From positions 1 through 7,949 of the forward strand of contig JAKAML010000046.1 in assembly GCA_021812845.1 (NCBI GenBank): DNA of 7,949 nucleotides. The letters run 5' to 3'. How positions within the stretch are numbered: position 1 is the stretch's first letter; each line of letters opens with the position of its first letter. Of the stretch, positions 1 through 5,657 are shown in pieces. The notes under the pieces were generated by a model that saw only the letters and a list, made by a program, of their open reading frames with translations, had not been told where the DNA came from and did not search any database. The position numbers and the translations under genes are program-made. This DNA comes from Pseudomonadota bacterium. GTDB taxonomy: Bacteria > Pseudomonadota > Alphaproteobacteria > Rhizobiales > Hyphomicrobiaceae.

Positions 1-281
1 ACCGCATCGGCCTTCGGCAGCGGGGTGCCGAGTGGGCCGTCGATCGCCAGCGCGTCGGCGCTGTGGTGCTGGTGCAGCGTGACGACGACCGGCTCGCGGC
101 CGCCGAGATGACGCGAGACGCGGGCGCGGTTCTCGGCCACGGCGGCGCGGTCGTCATTGGAGCCGAGCCCGCAGTTGAGGCCAAGATAGATGCCGTCCGA
201 AACGCCGCCCCGGCGGCCGAAGAAGCCGTGGCGGATGCCGGAGAGGGCGGCGAGGTTTCTTGCGGTGAGGGGGTTCAGCAT
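1..281 (-). CDS. pgeF: Peptidoglycan editing factor PgeF (YfiH/laccase-domain), N-terminal part
   Basis: The gene runs off the left edge; its first 93 codons are visible from the ATG at 281. The family is a cytoplasmic multicopper-oxidase-like domain that removes wrongly built muropeptide precursors (L-Ser in place of L-Ala), first described as a laccase or purine nucleoside phosphorylase. Visible family landmarks are GIRHGFF (residues 15-21), GGVSDGIYLGLNCGLGSNDD (25-44) and a LHQHHS stretch (69-74) that matches the usual QVH(G/S) site carrying a conserved histidine, with His in place of the usual Val. PLPKADA (87-93) also fits the family. It is the last gene of the lgt-midA-pgeF cluster, 96 bases after midA. 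No Shine-Dalgarno-like sequence precedes the ATG: the upstream bases are pyrimidine-rich heptad repeats. The start nevertheless fits the usual N-terminal length of the family. Confidence 0.9.
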   Translation of the reverse strand, partial: MLNPLTARNLAALSGIRHGFFGRRGGVSDGIYLGLNCGLGSNDDRAAVAENRARVSRHLGGREPVVVTLHQHHSADALAIDGPLGTPLPKADA

Positions 282-282
282 C

Positions 283-359
283 GGGACAGGGGTCAGGTGA
301 CAGGGGGCAGGTGACAGGTGACAGGGGCCAGGTGACAGGGGATCGAGGATAGGGGAAGC
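283..359. repeat. Heptanucleotide tandem repeat array between midA and pgeF
   Basis: Read in steps of seven on the plus strand from 283, the sequence is gggacag, gggtcag, gtgacag, ggggcag, gtgacag, gtgacag, gggccag, gtgacag (283-338), followed by three decayed units to 359. Four units are identical and the others differ at one to three positions. On the coding strand the unit reads CTGTCAC. The array fills most of the gap and ends one base before the pgeF start codon. It resembles in kind the short heptanucleotide tandem repeats (STRR) known from cyanobacteria, but no relationship is implied. Confidence 0.85.
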
Positions 360-372
360 GGGGCTTGGTACG

Positions 373-398
373 CCCTGTCACCTGTAACCTGCAACCTC
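373..398. repeat. Inverted copies of the heptad repeat at the midA stop codon
   Basis: On the plus strand 374-398 reads cctgtca, cctgtaa, cctgcaa, cctc, again a 7-base period but in the opposite orientation to the array at 283-338. The block 373-384 (ccctgtcacctg) is the exact reverse complement of 294-305, 315-326 and 329-340. The midA stop codon (378-380) and its last codons lie inside these units, so the repeat has supplied the C-terminal residues VAGYR and the stop. In the transcript the two arms could form a 12-bp stem, with a loop of 32 bases if the nearest copy is used. Confidence 0.8.
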
Positions 399-1553
399 GA
401 AGCCGGGGAGGGGCGGCAGGCCCACGGAGCGGATGCCGATCGCCTTGAAGCGGTTGCCCATGCCGGGGACCGCCATCAGCCGCGCGACGCCCATCTCGAT
501 CTCGGCGGCTTTGGCCGGGTTCGCCGCCATCAGCCGCGACGCCCGCTCCATGATGCCGAGCCGGCCGAGGAACTCGGCCTGGGTCGTGGGGCCGTCGACG
601 GCGGTCGCCGCGCCGTGCCGCGCGACCCGCGCCGCCACGGCGGCGAAGTCGACCTGCGCCGAGAGGTCGGCCTCGCCGGGGGAGGTCAGCGGATGCTCGA
701 AGGCGTGGCCGCGCACGGCTTGCAGCGTGTCGCCGGCGCGGGGCTCCGTATGCCCATAGTCGATGAACAGGGCCGCGAACCGCCGCCACGGTAGCACGTC
801 GCTGTCGAGCATCTCGTAGGGGGCGCGGGTCACGATGTCGCCGGGCCGCGCCGCATTGAACCAGGCATCGAGGCTCGAGTCCGGCCGTGGGCGCAACGGC
901 TTCGCCGGCGCCACCCCGGCGAGGTCGGTGAAGGCGAGGCGGCCGCGGCCGTCGAGCCCGACCCGCCGCGACAGCCAGCCGTCGTCGTGGCGCAGGAACT
1001 GGAACACGGGCGCCGTATCGAGGAACTCGTTGCCGAGGATGATGGTGGGCTCGTCGAGGATCGCCGGATCGTCGAAATAGAGCGAGGCCACGTCGTCGTA
1101 CCACATCGGCGGAGTGGCGAGCGGAGCCGATCCGAGCCGCTGCTGCTGAAGGGCGCGGAGCCCGGCGCCGATCTCGACCAACGAAACCCGGACAGCCGCG
1201 AGAAATCCGGGCACGACGCCGAGTGCGCGCAGCGCGTCGCCCATCAGCGTGCCGCGTCCGGGTCCGAGCTCGACGAGATTGACGCGGGCGGGCGATCCCA
1301 TCTGCTGCCAGACCACCGCGCACCAGAGGCCGATCAGCTCGCCGAAGGTTTGGCTGATCTCGGGCGCGGTGACGAAGTCGCCTGCGGAGCCGAGCGGCCG
1401 GCGCGTCGTGTAATAGCCGTGGTCCCCGTCGCCGAGGCAGGCCGTCATGTACTGCGGCAGGCTGATCGTCCCCTCGCGGCGGATGCGCTCCTCGAGCTTC
1501 CGGGCGAGGGGCGTATCCCGCCGCGCCTCGGGGTCGTAGCGGAGATCGCTCAT
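378..1553 (-). CDS. midA: Class I SAM-dependent methyltransferase, MidA/NDUFAF7 family
   Basis: The product has 391 residues, normal for the family. Human NDUFAF7 methylates an arginine of the NDUFS2 subunit during complex I assembly; a similar role in bacteria is inferred, not shown. Visible motifs are the N-terminal GDFVTAPEISQTFGELIG block (58-75) typical of MidA, the SAM-binding ELGPGRGTLMGD (95-106), and NEFLDTAPVFQF (175-186), matching the family's NEFxDAxPxxQF with a small change (TAP for ALP). Near the C-terminus are MERASRL (in 330-340) and MGNRFKAI. The ATG at 1553 lies 4 bases after the lgt stop with no clear ribosome-binding site, so translation is probably coupled to lgt. The C-terminal residues VAGYR and the stop are encoded by heptad repeat units and may be a recent end extension. 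Confidence 0.92.
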   Translation of the reverse strand: MSDLRYDPEARRDTPLARKLEERIRREGTISLPQYMTACLGDGDHGYYTTRRPLGSAGDFVTAPEISQTFGELIGLWCAVVWQQMGSPARVNLVELGPGRGTLMGDALRALGVVPGFLAAVRVSLVEIGAGLRALQQQRLGSAPLATPPMWYDDVASLYFDDPAILDEPTIILGNEFLDTAPVFQFLRHDDGWLSRRVGLDGRGRLAFTDLAGVAPAKPLRPRPDSSLDAWFNAARPGDIVTRAPYEMLDSDVLPWRRFAALFIDYGHTEPRAGDTLQAVRGHAFEHPLTSPGEADLSAQVDFAAVAARVARHGAATAVDGPTTQAEFLGRLGIMERASRLMAANPAKAAEIEMGVARLMAVPGMGNRFKAIGIRSVGLPPLPGFEVAGYR

Positions 1554-1557
1554 CGGC

Positions 1558-2415
1558 TCACGCCACCGCCGCAGTCCTGCGCGCCCTCGCGGCGAGCCAC
1601 AGTCCGCCGAGGATCATGGGGAGCGAGTACGCCGCGCCCGGCGTCAGCCAGCCGTGCGTCAAGGGATGCAGCATCGGCGGCTGGCGCCAGAAGATCTCGA
1701 CCACGGCGCGGAACAGGCCATATCCCGCGAGGAACGCGCCGGTGACGAGGCCGGGCCGCTCGAGCGCACCGGCGCGATGGGTGAGCCAGCGCAGGATCAG
1801 GAACAGTGCGAGGCCCTCCAGCGCCGCTTCGTAGAGCTGGCTCGGATGGCGCGGTTGCGGCTCCGAGCCCGGAAAGTAGAGCTTGGCCTCCGGGAACACC
1901 ATGCCCCACGGCGCCGCGGTGACGCGGCCCCACAACTCGCCGTTGATGAAGTTGGCGATGCGGCCGAAGAAGAGGCCGATCGGCACCGCGGCGGCGGCGA
2001 GGTCCATGACCGGCAGCAGCGCGACCCGGTTCTGCCGCGCGAACAGCCACGCCGCGACCCCGCAGCCGAGCAGCGCGCCATGGAACGCCATGCCCCCCTT
2101 CCACACCTTGGGGATGTCGAGCGGATGCGCGAGATAGTGCGCTGGTTCCCAGAACAGGACGAACCCTAGGCGTCCGCCGACGATGACGCCGAGGGTCACG
2201 TAGAGGAGGAGGTCGTCGAGTCGGGCGGCCGCCAACGGCGGCTCGCCGGCCGGCCAGATGCGCGCCGTGGTGAGCAGGTTGCGGATATAAAGCCAGCCGA
2301 GCAGCAGCCCGGCCATGTAGGCGAGGCCGTACCACTTGACCGCGACCGGGCCGATCGAGAACGCGACCGGATCGAGGTCGGGAAAAGAAATGGCGAGGAG
2401 GCCTGTCGGTGTCAT
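1558..2415 (-). CDS. lgt: Prolipoprotein diacylglyceryl transferase Lgt
   Basis: Lgt is the inner-membrane enzyme that moves diacylglycerol from phosphatidylglycerol to the lipobox cysteine of prolipoproteins, the first step of lipoprotein maturation. The 285-residue product has the full family pattern: the N-terminal WYGLAYMAG segment (28-36), the GGMAFHGALLG loop with the conserved His112, the Lgt signature GRIANFINGELWGR (151-164), RHPSQLYEA (189-197) and FRAVVEIFWR (235-244) with the late conserved arginine. Several hydrophobic membrane segments are evident. The frame stays open far upstream, but only the ATG at 2415 gives the normal length; the upstream extension lies opposite ubiK and lacks Lgt similarity. 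The start has no strong ribosome-binding site. It heads the lgt-midA-pgeF operon and is divergent from ubiK. Confidence 0.96.
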   Translation of the reverse strand: MTPTGLLAISFPDLDPVAFSIGPVAVKWYGLAYMAGLLLGWLYIRNLLTTARIWPAGEPPLAAARLDDLLLYVTLGVIVGGRLGFVLFWEPAHYLAHPLDIPKVWKGGMAFHGALLGCGVAAWLFARQNRVALLPVMDLAAAAVPIGLFFGRIANFINGELWGRVTAAPWGMVFPEAKLYFPGSEPQPRHPSQLYEAALEGLALFLILRWLTHRAGALERPGLVTGAFLAGYGLFRAVVEIFWRQPPMLHPLTHGWLTPGAAYSLPMILGGLWLAARARRTAAVA

Positions 2416-2462
2416 CGGTTGCGTGCGGTCCGCGACCGCTCCCCTGTTGCCCTGGCGGGCGG

Positions 2463-2492
2463 ACGATTTCGGCACCCCGGGCGTAATGTCAA
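2463..2492 (-). promoter_or_regulatory. Putative lgt operon promoter
   Basis: On the minus strand a perfect TTGACA (2492 to 2487), preceded by C to give the CTTGAC often seen in alphaproteobacteria, is followed after 18 bases by a weak -10 candidate AATCGT (2468 to 2463). Transcription would start near 2456, giving a leader of about 40 bases before the lgt ATG. Only the -35 match is strong; the -10 call is inference. Confidence 0.4.
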
Positions 2493-2626
2493 GCACGCCC
2501 GCCGCTGCAGGGCGTCGAAGCGGGGTTGCGGCGACGATGGCGGACCCCCATAGTCCGGAAGAACCCCAGGATCCGCCCGTTCCGACGTCTCGGCGGCGGG
2601 CCCGCGATAAACCGGACGGCCTTGCG

Positions 2627-2899
2627 ATGACCCAGACCACCAACCGCTTCCTCGACGAGTTCGCCAAGCTGATGACCGATGCCGCCGGCGCCGCGCAGGG
2701 CATGAAGCGCGAGGTCGAGACGCTGATGAAGGCGCAAGGCGAGAAGATGCTGTCGTCGATGGACGTCGTGTCGCGCGAGGAGTTCGAGGCGGTGCGGGCG
2801 ATGGCCGAGAAGGCGCGCGCCGAGAACGAGCGGCTGGAGACGCGCATCGCGGCGCTCGAGGCGCGGCTCGGCATCGTCGCGGGCGAGGTACGGGGGTAG
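2627..2899 (+). CDS. ubiK: Ubiquinone biosynthesis accessory factor UbiK (BMFP domain, YqiC-like)
   Basis: This is a 90-residue protein of the BMFP/YqiC family. In enterobacteria UbiK is a trimeric coiled-coil protein that binds lipids and assists the Ubi complex in making coenzyme Q under aerobic conditions. Visible features are the opening MTQTTNRFLDEFAKLMTDAAG (amphipathic helix), the family block DVVSREEFEAVRAMAEKAR (46-64), and a leucine-heptad coiled coil ERLETRIAALEARLG (68-82). The ATG at 2627 is chosen because family members in alphaproteobacteria begin at this MTQT-like sequence; the frame is open upstream, but those residues are low-complexity and lie in the divergent region. A modest GGACGG ribosome-binding site lies at 2614-2619. 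Its placement divergent from lgt is typical of alphaproteobacteria. Confidence 0.9.
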   Translation: MTQTTNRFLDEFAKLMTDAAGAAQGMKREVETLMKAQGEKMLSSMDVVSREEFEAVRAMAEKARAENERLETRIAALEARLGIVAGEVRG

Positions 2900-3148
2900 C
2901 GAGTCACGGCCGCCGGCCGAGTCGAGTGCAGCCCGGCCGCGTCCACAACTTGACCCCAGGTTATCCCCACGCATCGGACCGGCGCCGTATTTTTGCGCTC
3001 CTTTGCACGCTCGGGTAGCGATGGCCGTGGACAAGAGGGTCGCTCGCTTGCGACTCGTGCACCCCTCTGTTTTCGTGCCTCGACGCCGCGCGGCCGGGCC
3101 TTCGGGCACCGCAAGCCGCGGGCAGAGCGATCGACGCGAGGAGCGAGA
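2900..3148. other. Intergenic region before the ybjN gene
   Basis: No convincing gene is seen in these 249 bases. A CTTGAC at 2949-2954 could serve as a -35 box, but no good -10 follows at 16 to 18 bases. A short AT-rich patch (ccgtatttttgcgc) lies near 2985-2998. A good ribosome-binding site AGGAG (3139-3143) stands 5 bases before the ybjN start. ybjN probably has its own promoter here. Confidence 0.4.
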
Positions 3149-3646
3149 ATGGCATCGGCTGAGCAGGGTTACGACCGCGTGACCAACCCCATCGATCTCG
3201 TCGAGCTCCTGGCGCAGGCGCACGACTGGGCGTGCGACCGCGCGGGCGACGACGAGATGACACTGGTCGTCGCCGGCTCGTGGACCGACTACCACGTCTC
3301 GCTCAACTGGCGCGGCGACCTCGAGGCGCTGCACCTCGCCTGCGCCTTCGATTTCCGCGTGCCCGATGCGCGGCTCACGGAGATGTACCGCCTCGTCGCC
3401 CAGATCAACGAGCAGCTCTGGCTCGGACATTTCGATCTCTGGACACAGGAGGGCCTGGTGATGTTCCGCCACGCGCTGCTCCTCAATGGCGCCGTCGCCA
3501 CCCCGCAGCAGTGCGAGGCGATGTTGAAGGCGGCGCTGGAGGCCTGCGAGCGCTACTATCAGGCCTTCCAGTTCGTCGTCTGGGCCGGTAAGGAGAGCCG
3601 CGAGGCGCTGGTCTCGACCATGTTCGAGACCGAGGGCCAGGCCTGA
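3149..3646 (+). CDS. YbjN domain-containing protein
   Basis: The product has 165 residues and matches the YbjN family (type III secretion chaperone-like fold) in its alphaproteobacterial form. The biochemical role is unknown; E. coli YbjN affects motility and stress responses when its dose is changed. Recognised stretches are NPIDLVELLAQAHDW (13-27), VVAGSWTDYHVSLNW (40-54), DLEALHLACAFDFRVPDAR (57-75), INEQLWLGHFDLWTQEGLVMFRH (86-108) and ACERYYQAFQFVVWAGKES (132-150). There is no signal peptide or membrane segment, so it is probably cytoplasmic. The start at 3149 has an AGGAG site 5 bases upstream. It lies 88 bases before proC on the same strand, a pairing that recurs in alphaproteobacteria, and the two may be cotranscribed. 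Confidence 0.88.
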   Translation: MASAEQGYDRVTNPIDLVELLAQAHDWACDRAGDDEMTLVVAGSWTDYHVSLNWRGDLEALHLACAFDFRVPDARLTEMYRLVAQINEQLWLGHFDLWTQEGLVMFRHALLLNGAVATPQQCEAMLKAALEACERYYQAFQFVVWAGKESREALVSTMFETEGQA

Positions 3647-3734
3647 CCGTCGCCGCACCGTCGCGCTGCCCTCCGTTCGGCCGGCGTCCCGCGGGCCGGG
3701 CCGCCGGGGTGCAGCCAGAGACGGGTGACAATCA

Positions 3735-4559
3735 ATGGCGATCGAGCTCGGTGGTCCGCTGATTTTGGTCGGCTGCGGCAAGATGGGCGGAGCGATGCTC
3801 GCGGGCTGGCTGGCGCGCGGCGTCGATCCGCGGTCGATCCTTGTCCAGGATCCGGGTCCGCCGCCGGAGGTCGTGGCCCTCCTCGAGCGGCACGGGCTCG
3901 CCGCCGTGCCGGCGCTGCCCGGCCTTCGCGAGCAGCCCTCGGTGATCGTCGTCGCCGTCAAGCCGCAGGCCATGGACGTGGTGTTTCCGCCGGTCGCCGC
4001 GCTGGCCGGCGCGGCAACGCTCGTCCTCTCGATCGCCGCCGGCAAATCGATCGCGAGCTTCGAGCGTCACCTGCCGCCCGGAACCGCCGTCGTGCGCGCC
4101 ATGCCCAACACGCCGGCCGCCATCGGCCTCGGCATCACCGTATGCTGCCCGAACGCGGCGGTGACGGTTGCTCACCGGTCCACCTGCGATGCGCTGCTCG
4201 CCGCGGTCGGCGAGGTCGGCTGGATCGACGACGAGCGGCTGATGGACGCGGTGACGGCCGTCTCGGGCTCCGGCCCGGCCTACGTGTTCCTGCTCGCCGA
4301 GGCGCTGGAGAAGGCTGCGATCGCCGAGGGGATCGCGCCGCCCCTGGCGCGGCGGCTGGCGCGTGCCACGGTGGCTGGTTCCGGCGCGTTGCTGCGGCTG
4401 TCCGACCTCGACGCCGCCGAGCTGAGGAAGAACGTGACCTCGCCGGGCGGTACGACGGCGGCGGCGCTGTCGGTGCTGATGGCTGCGGGCGGGCTCGAGG
4501 AATTGATGTCGAAAGCGGTCGCGGCGGCGGCGAAACGCGGCCGCGAGCTCGGAAGCTGA
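3735..4559 (+). CDS. proC: Pyrroline-5-carboxylate reductase
   Basis: ProC catalyses the last step of proline synthesis, reducing 1-pyrroline-5-carboxylate to L-proline with NAD(P)H in the cytoplasm. The 274-residue product is of normal length. It shows the Rossmann dinucleotide motif VGCGKMGGAM (12-21), VVAVKPQ (72-78), the RAMPNTPAAIGLG block (121-133), SGSGPAYVF (177-185) and the C-terminal signature LRKNVTSPGGTTAAAL (230-245), with a C-terminal helix ending KRGRELGS. The ATG at 3735 places the nucleotide-binding motif at the usual distance from the N-terminus. The ribosome-binding site is weak (GACGGG-like at 3722-3727). It follows the YbjN gene and is followed by two hairpins. Confidence 0.96.
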   Translation: MAIELGGPLILVGCGKMGGAMLAGWLARGVDPRSILVQDPGPPPEVVALLERHGLAAVPALPGLREQPSVIVVAVKPQAMDVVFPPVAALAGAATLVLSIAAGKSIASFERHLPPGTAVVRAMPNTPAAIGLGITVCCPNAAVTVAHRSTCDALLAAVGEVGWIDDERLMDAVTAVSGSGPAYVFLLAEALEKAAIAEGIAPPLARRLARATVAGSGALLRLSDLDAAELRKNVTSPGGTTAAALSVLMAAGGLEELMSKAVAAAAKRGRELGS

Positions 4560-4613
4560 GGGGAGAAGGTGAGCCCCTGCGTCCCGGGTTGCTCGCGGCC
4601 GCGCCGCTGGGAA

Positions 4614-4667
4614 CCTCGGCGGGCTCCGCGGGTCTTGGCGCCACCGCGGAGCCCCGGCGTGCCGAGG
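4614..4667 (+). terminator. Strong two-part hairpin downstream of proC
   Basis: An 11-bp perfect inverted repeat, GGGCTCCGCGG (4621-4631) with CCGCGGAGCCC (4644-4654) and a 12-base loop, is extended by a second 7-bp stem, CCTCGGC (4614-4620) with GCCGAGG (4661-4667), leaving a 6-base bulge on the 3' side. It starts 55 bases after the proC stop. No T-tract follows on the plus strand, so it is not a classical intrinsic terminator; it could stabilise the mRNA 3' end, act as a T-less terminator or be a structured RNA. The stem is directly visible; the function is inferred. Confidence 0.45.
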
Positions 4668-4693
4668 CTCGATCCGTCGCTTCGGCCCGTTCT

Positions 4694-4721
4694 CGGCGGC
4701 TCGAGGAGGAGGGAGCCGCCG
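4694..4721. repeat. Second inverted repeat downstream of proC
   Basis: CGGCGGCTC (4694-4702) pairs with GAGCCGCCG (4713-4721) as a 9-bp perfect stem with a purine-only 10-base loop made of repeated GAGGAG-like sequence. It lies 26 bases after the larger hairpin. No T-tract is present. Confidence 0.45.
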
Positions 4722-4816
4722 GTTGCGTGTCGGGCCTCGGCAGACGAAGTCAAAGGCTCTGCCCCGCGCTCGTCAGGGCCGGCGTCGAGGGGCGTTCGCC
4801 AGCCGCCGGCGCGCCC

Positions 4817-5170
4817 TCAGCGGCCGGCTGGGTCTCGGGTTTCGGAGAGCCGCTCGACGGTTCCGAGCGAGGCGGTCGTGGCGTCGCACGGCACGCGGTA
4901 GTCGCCGCCGTCGCTGCGTATGGTGAACACGTAGGTCTCGTAGCCGTCGGGCGAACGTGACAGCTCGTGGCCCATCTGGGCGCCGATCCGGCTTACCGCC
5001 CGCTGGCAGGCCCCGAGCCCGTCGGACCGGGACGCGCCGGCGGCGGCGCGCGCGTCGGCCGGCATGGCGGCGAGGGGTGCGACGAGGGCTAAGGAAGCGA
5101 TCAGGGCGCGCCGCGCGGGGATTGCGGCGCGAGCCGCGGAGGCGAGCCCGGTGGTGCCTCGATGTGTCAT
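4817..5170 (-). CDS. Small secreted protein of unknown function
   Basis: I do not recognise a named family. From the ATG at 5170 the product has 117 residues. The N-terminus looks like a Sec signal peptide: arginines near 14-21, a hydrophobic core ALIASLALVAPLAA (22-35) and a likely cleavage after ADARA (residue 42). The mature part is about 75 residues, with two cysteines (Cys55 in ACQRAVSRIG and Cys95 in YRVPCDA) that could form a disulfide in the periplasm, and a segment YVFTIRSDGGDYRVPCDATT (80-99) that looks like beta strands. Two ATGs are adjacent (5173 and 5170); AGGAG at 5181-5177 is 3 bases from the first and 6 from the second, so 5170 is preferred. It is divergent from the ars operon and convergent with proC. 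Confidence 0.7.
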   Translation of the reverse strand: MTHRGTTGLASAARAAIPARRALIASLALVAPLAAMPADARAAAGASRSDGLGACQRAVSRIGAQMGHELSRSPDGYETYVFTIRSDGGDYRVPCDATTASLGTVERLSETRDPAGR

Positions 5171-5240
5171 CATGAACTCCTGGAGCGGGGCTGGCCGGCG
5201 GTGTCGGGACGGCGGCCGCCGGGACGCCGCCGGCTTCGCT

Positions 5241-5269
5241 GTTATTCTGTAACGCTTATAATTTTGCAA
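5241..5269 (-). promoter_or_regulatory. Putative promoter of the secreted-protein gene
   Basis: On the minus strand TTGCAA (5269 to 5264) and AATAAC (5246 to 5241) are 17 bases apart, each matching four of six consensus bases. This stretch is strikingly AT-rich against its surroundings. The -35 box lies inside the palindrome at 5264-5277. Confidence 0.35.
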
Positions 5270-5277
5270 CGTTGTAA
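5257..5277 (+). promoter_or_regulatory. Perfect TATAAT with adjoining imperfect palindrome (possible ars promoter/operator)
   Basis: On the plus strand a perfect -10 box TATAAT lies at 5257-5262 with only a poor -35 (ttcgct, 5235-5240). Directly after it is the imperfect palindrome TTGCAACGTTGTAA (5264-5277; six of seven base pairs match), which would sit over the transcription start. The leader to arsR would be about 107 bases. Which regulator binds, if any, cannot be read from the sequence. Confidence 0.35.
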
Positions 5278-5349
5278 CATTCCAGGCAAGGTCCGGCGGT
5301 CATGGCTCACGCGGTTGTGTTCTTGGGAGGTTTGCCCGTTCCTCATCAT

Positions 5350-5373
5350 TTCAATATTGATTGAATAGTTGAA
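5350..5373 (+). promoter_or_regulatory. Inverted repeat overlapping the arsR start region, likely ArsR operator
   Basis: TTCAAT (5350-5355) and ATTGAA (5360-5365) form an inverted repeat with a 4-base spacer; within it TCAATATTGA (5351-5360) is a perfect palindrome. A further TTGAA follows at 5369-5373. The element ends two bases before the arsR ATG at 5376. ArsR-family repressors usually bind AT-rich imperfect palindromes close to their own gene, so autoregulation is the likely use. Confidence 0.5.
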
Positions 5374-5375
5374 AT

Positions 5376-5657
5376 ATGGCATCCGTAGCCATGGACGACC
5401 AAGCCGCCGTTCGCGCCCTCGCGGCGCTCGCCAATCCCCGCCGGCTGGCGGTGTTCCGGCATTTGATCGCGGCCGGCCCGTCGGGGCTGACCGCCGGCGA
5501 GATCGCCGCCGCGATCGGCATCGGCGCGACGGCGCTGACGTTCCATCTGAAGGAGCTCGACCGCGCCGGCCTGATCCGGTCGTGGCGAACCGGCCGCGCC
5601 ATCCGCTCGGCAGTCGCTGTCGACGTCGTCCGGCATCTGGTCGGGTTTCTGGTCTAG
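5376..5657 (+). CDS. arsR: ArsR-family repressor, truncated by an amber codon before its arsenic-binding tail
   Basis: The 93 encoded residues are an ArsR/SmtB winged-helix domain: LAALANPRRLAVFRHLIAAGPSGLTAGEIAAAIGI (15-49), the recognition helix around ATALTFHLKELDRAGL (51-66) and the wing IRSWRTGRAIRSAV (67-80). ArsR proteins repress ars operons and leave DNA when arsenite binds cysteine thiols. This product contains no cysteine. TAG at 5655-5657 ends it right after FLV, where relatives continue into a Cys-rich tail; that tail is still present in frame downstream (separate entry). The ATG at 5376 is used, with an in-frame ATG at 5391 as alternative; neither has a clear ribosome-binding site. 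It is first in arsR-arsC-aqpS. A sequencing error at 5655 is possible. Confidence 0.88.
   Translation: MASVAMDDQAAVRALAALANPRRLAVFRHLIAAGPSGLTAGEIAAAIGIGATALTFHLKELDRAGLIRSWRTGRAIRSAVAVDVVRHLVGFLV

Larger units (their letters stand above)
4560..4816. other. Non-coding gap between proC and the convergent secreted-protein gene
   Basis: I see no protein resembling a known family in any frame of these 257 bases; open frames here are shadows caused by the high GC content. The gap holds two strong inverted repeats (4614-4667 and 4694-4721) and a weaker one (GGCAGA 4739-4744 with TCTGCC 4758-4763). It separates two convergent genes, where transcription from both sides should stop. Confidence 0.5.

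Noticed and set aside
283..398. Heptad repeats as a CRISPR array
   Set aside because: Repeat units are 7 bases with no spacers between them and no cas gene is present.
154..1323. Minus-strand frame of 389 codons over midA and pgeF
   Set aside because: It is an Arg/Pro-rich alternative frame of midA and pgeF, both of which match their families along their length.
2941..2970. DnaA-box-like sequences (TTATCCCCA at 2961, and TTGTGGAC on the minus strand at 2948-2941) suggesting an origin
   Set aside because: Only two imperfect boxes are present, with no AT-rich unwinding region and no replication gene nearby.
2416..3114. N-terminal extension of lgt
   Set aside because: The frame is open upstream, but Lgt starts just before the SFPDLDPVAFSIGP segment; the extension lies opposite ubiK and has no membrane-protein character.
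2489..4045. Long minus-strand open frame opposite ubiK, ybjN and proC
   Set aside because: It is antisense to three recognisable genes and shows Arg/Pro/Gly-rich shadow composition with no family resemblance; high GC content creates such frames.
3725..4960. Plus-strand frame of 411 codons overlapping proC
   Set aside because: It overlaps proC in another frame, is Arg/Gly/Ala-rich, and carries no recognisable motif; proC is clear.
5162..5368. Small plus-strand frame before arsR
   Set aside because: It runs through the signal-peptide start of the divergent gene and the AT-rich promoter region, has no ribosome-binding site, and looks like nothing known.
5655..5657. TAG as a pyrrolysine codon in arsR
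   Set aside because: Pyrrolysine use is confined to a few methylamine-metabolising lineages and its machinery is not seen here; mutation, error or simple read-through is far more likely.
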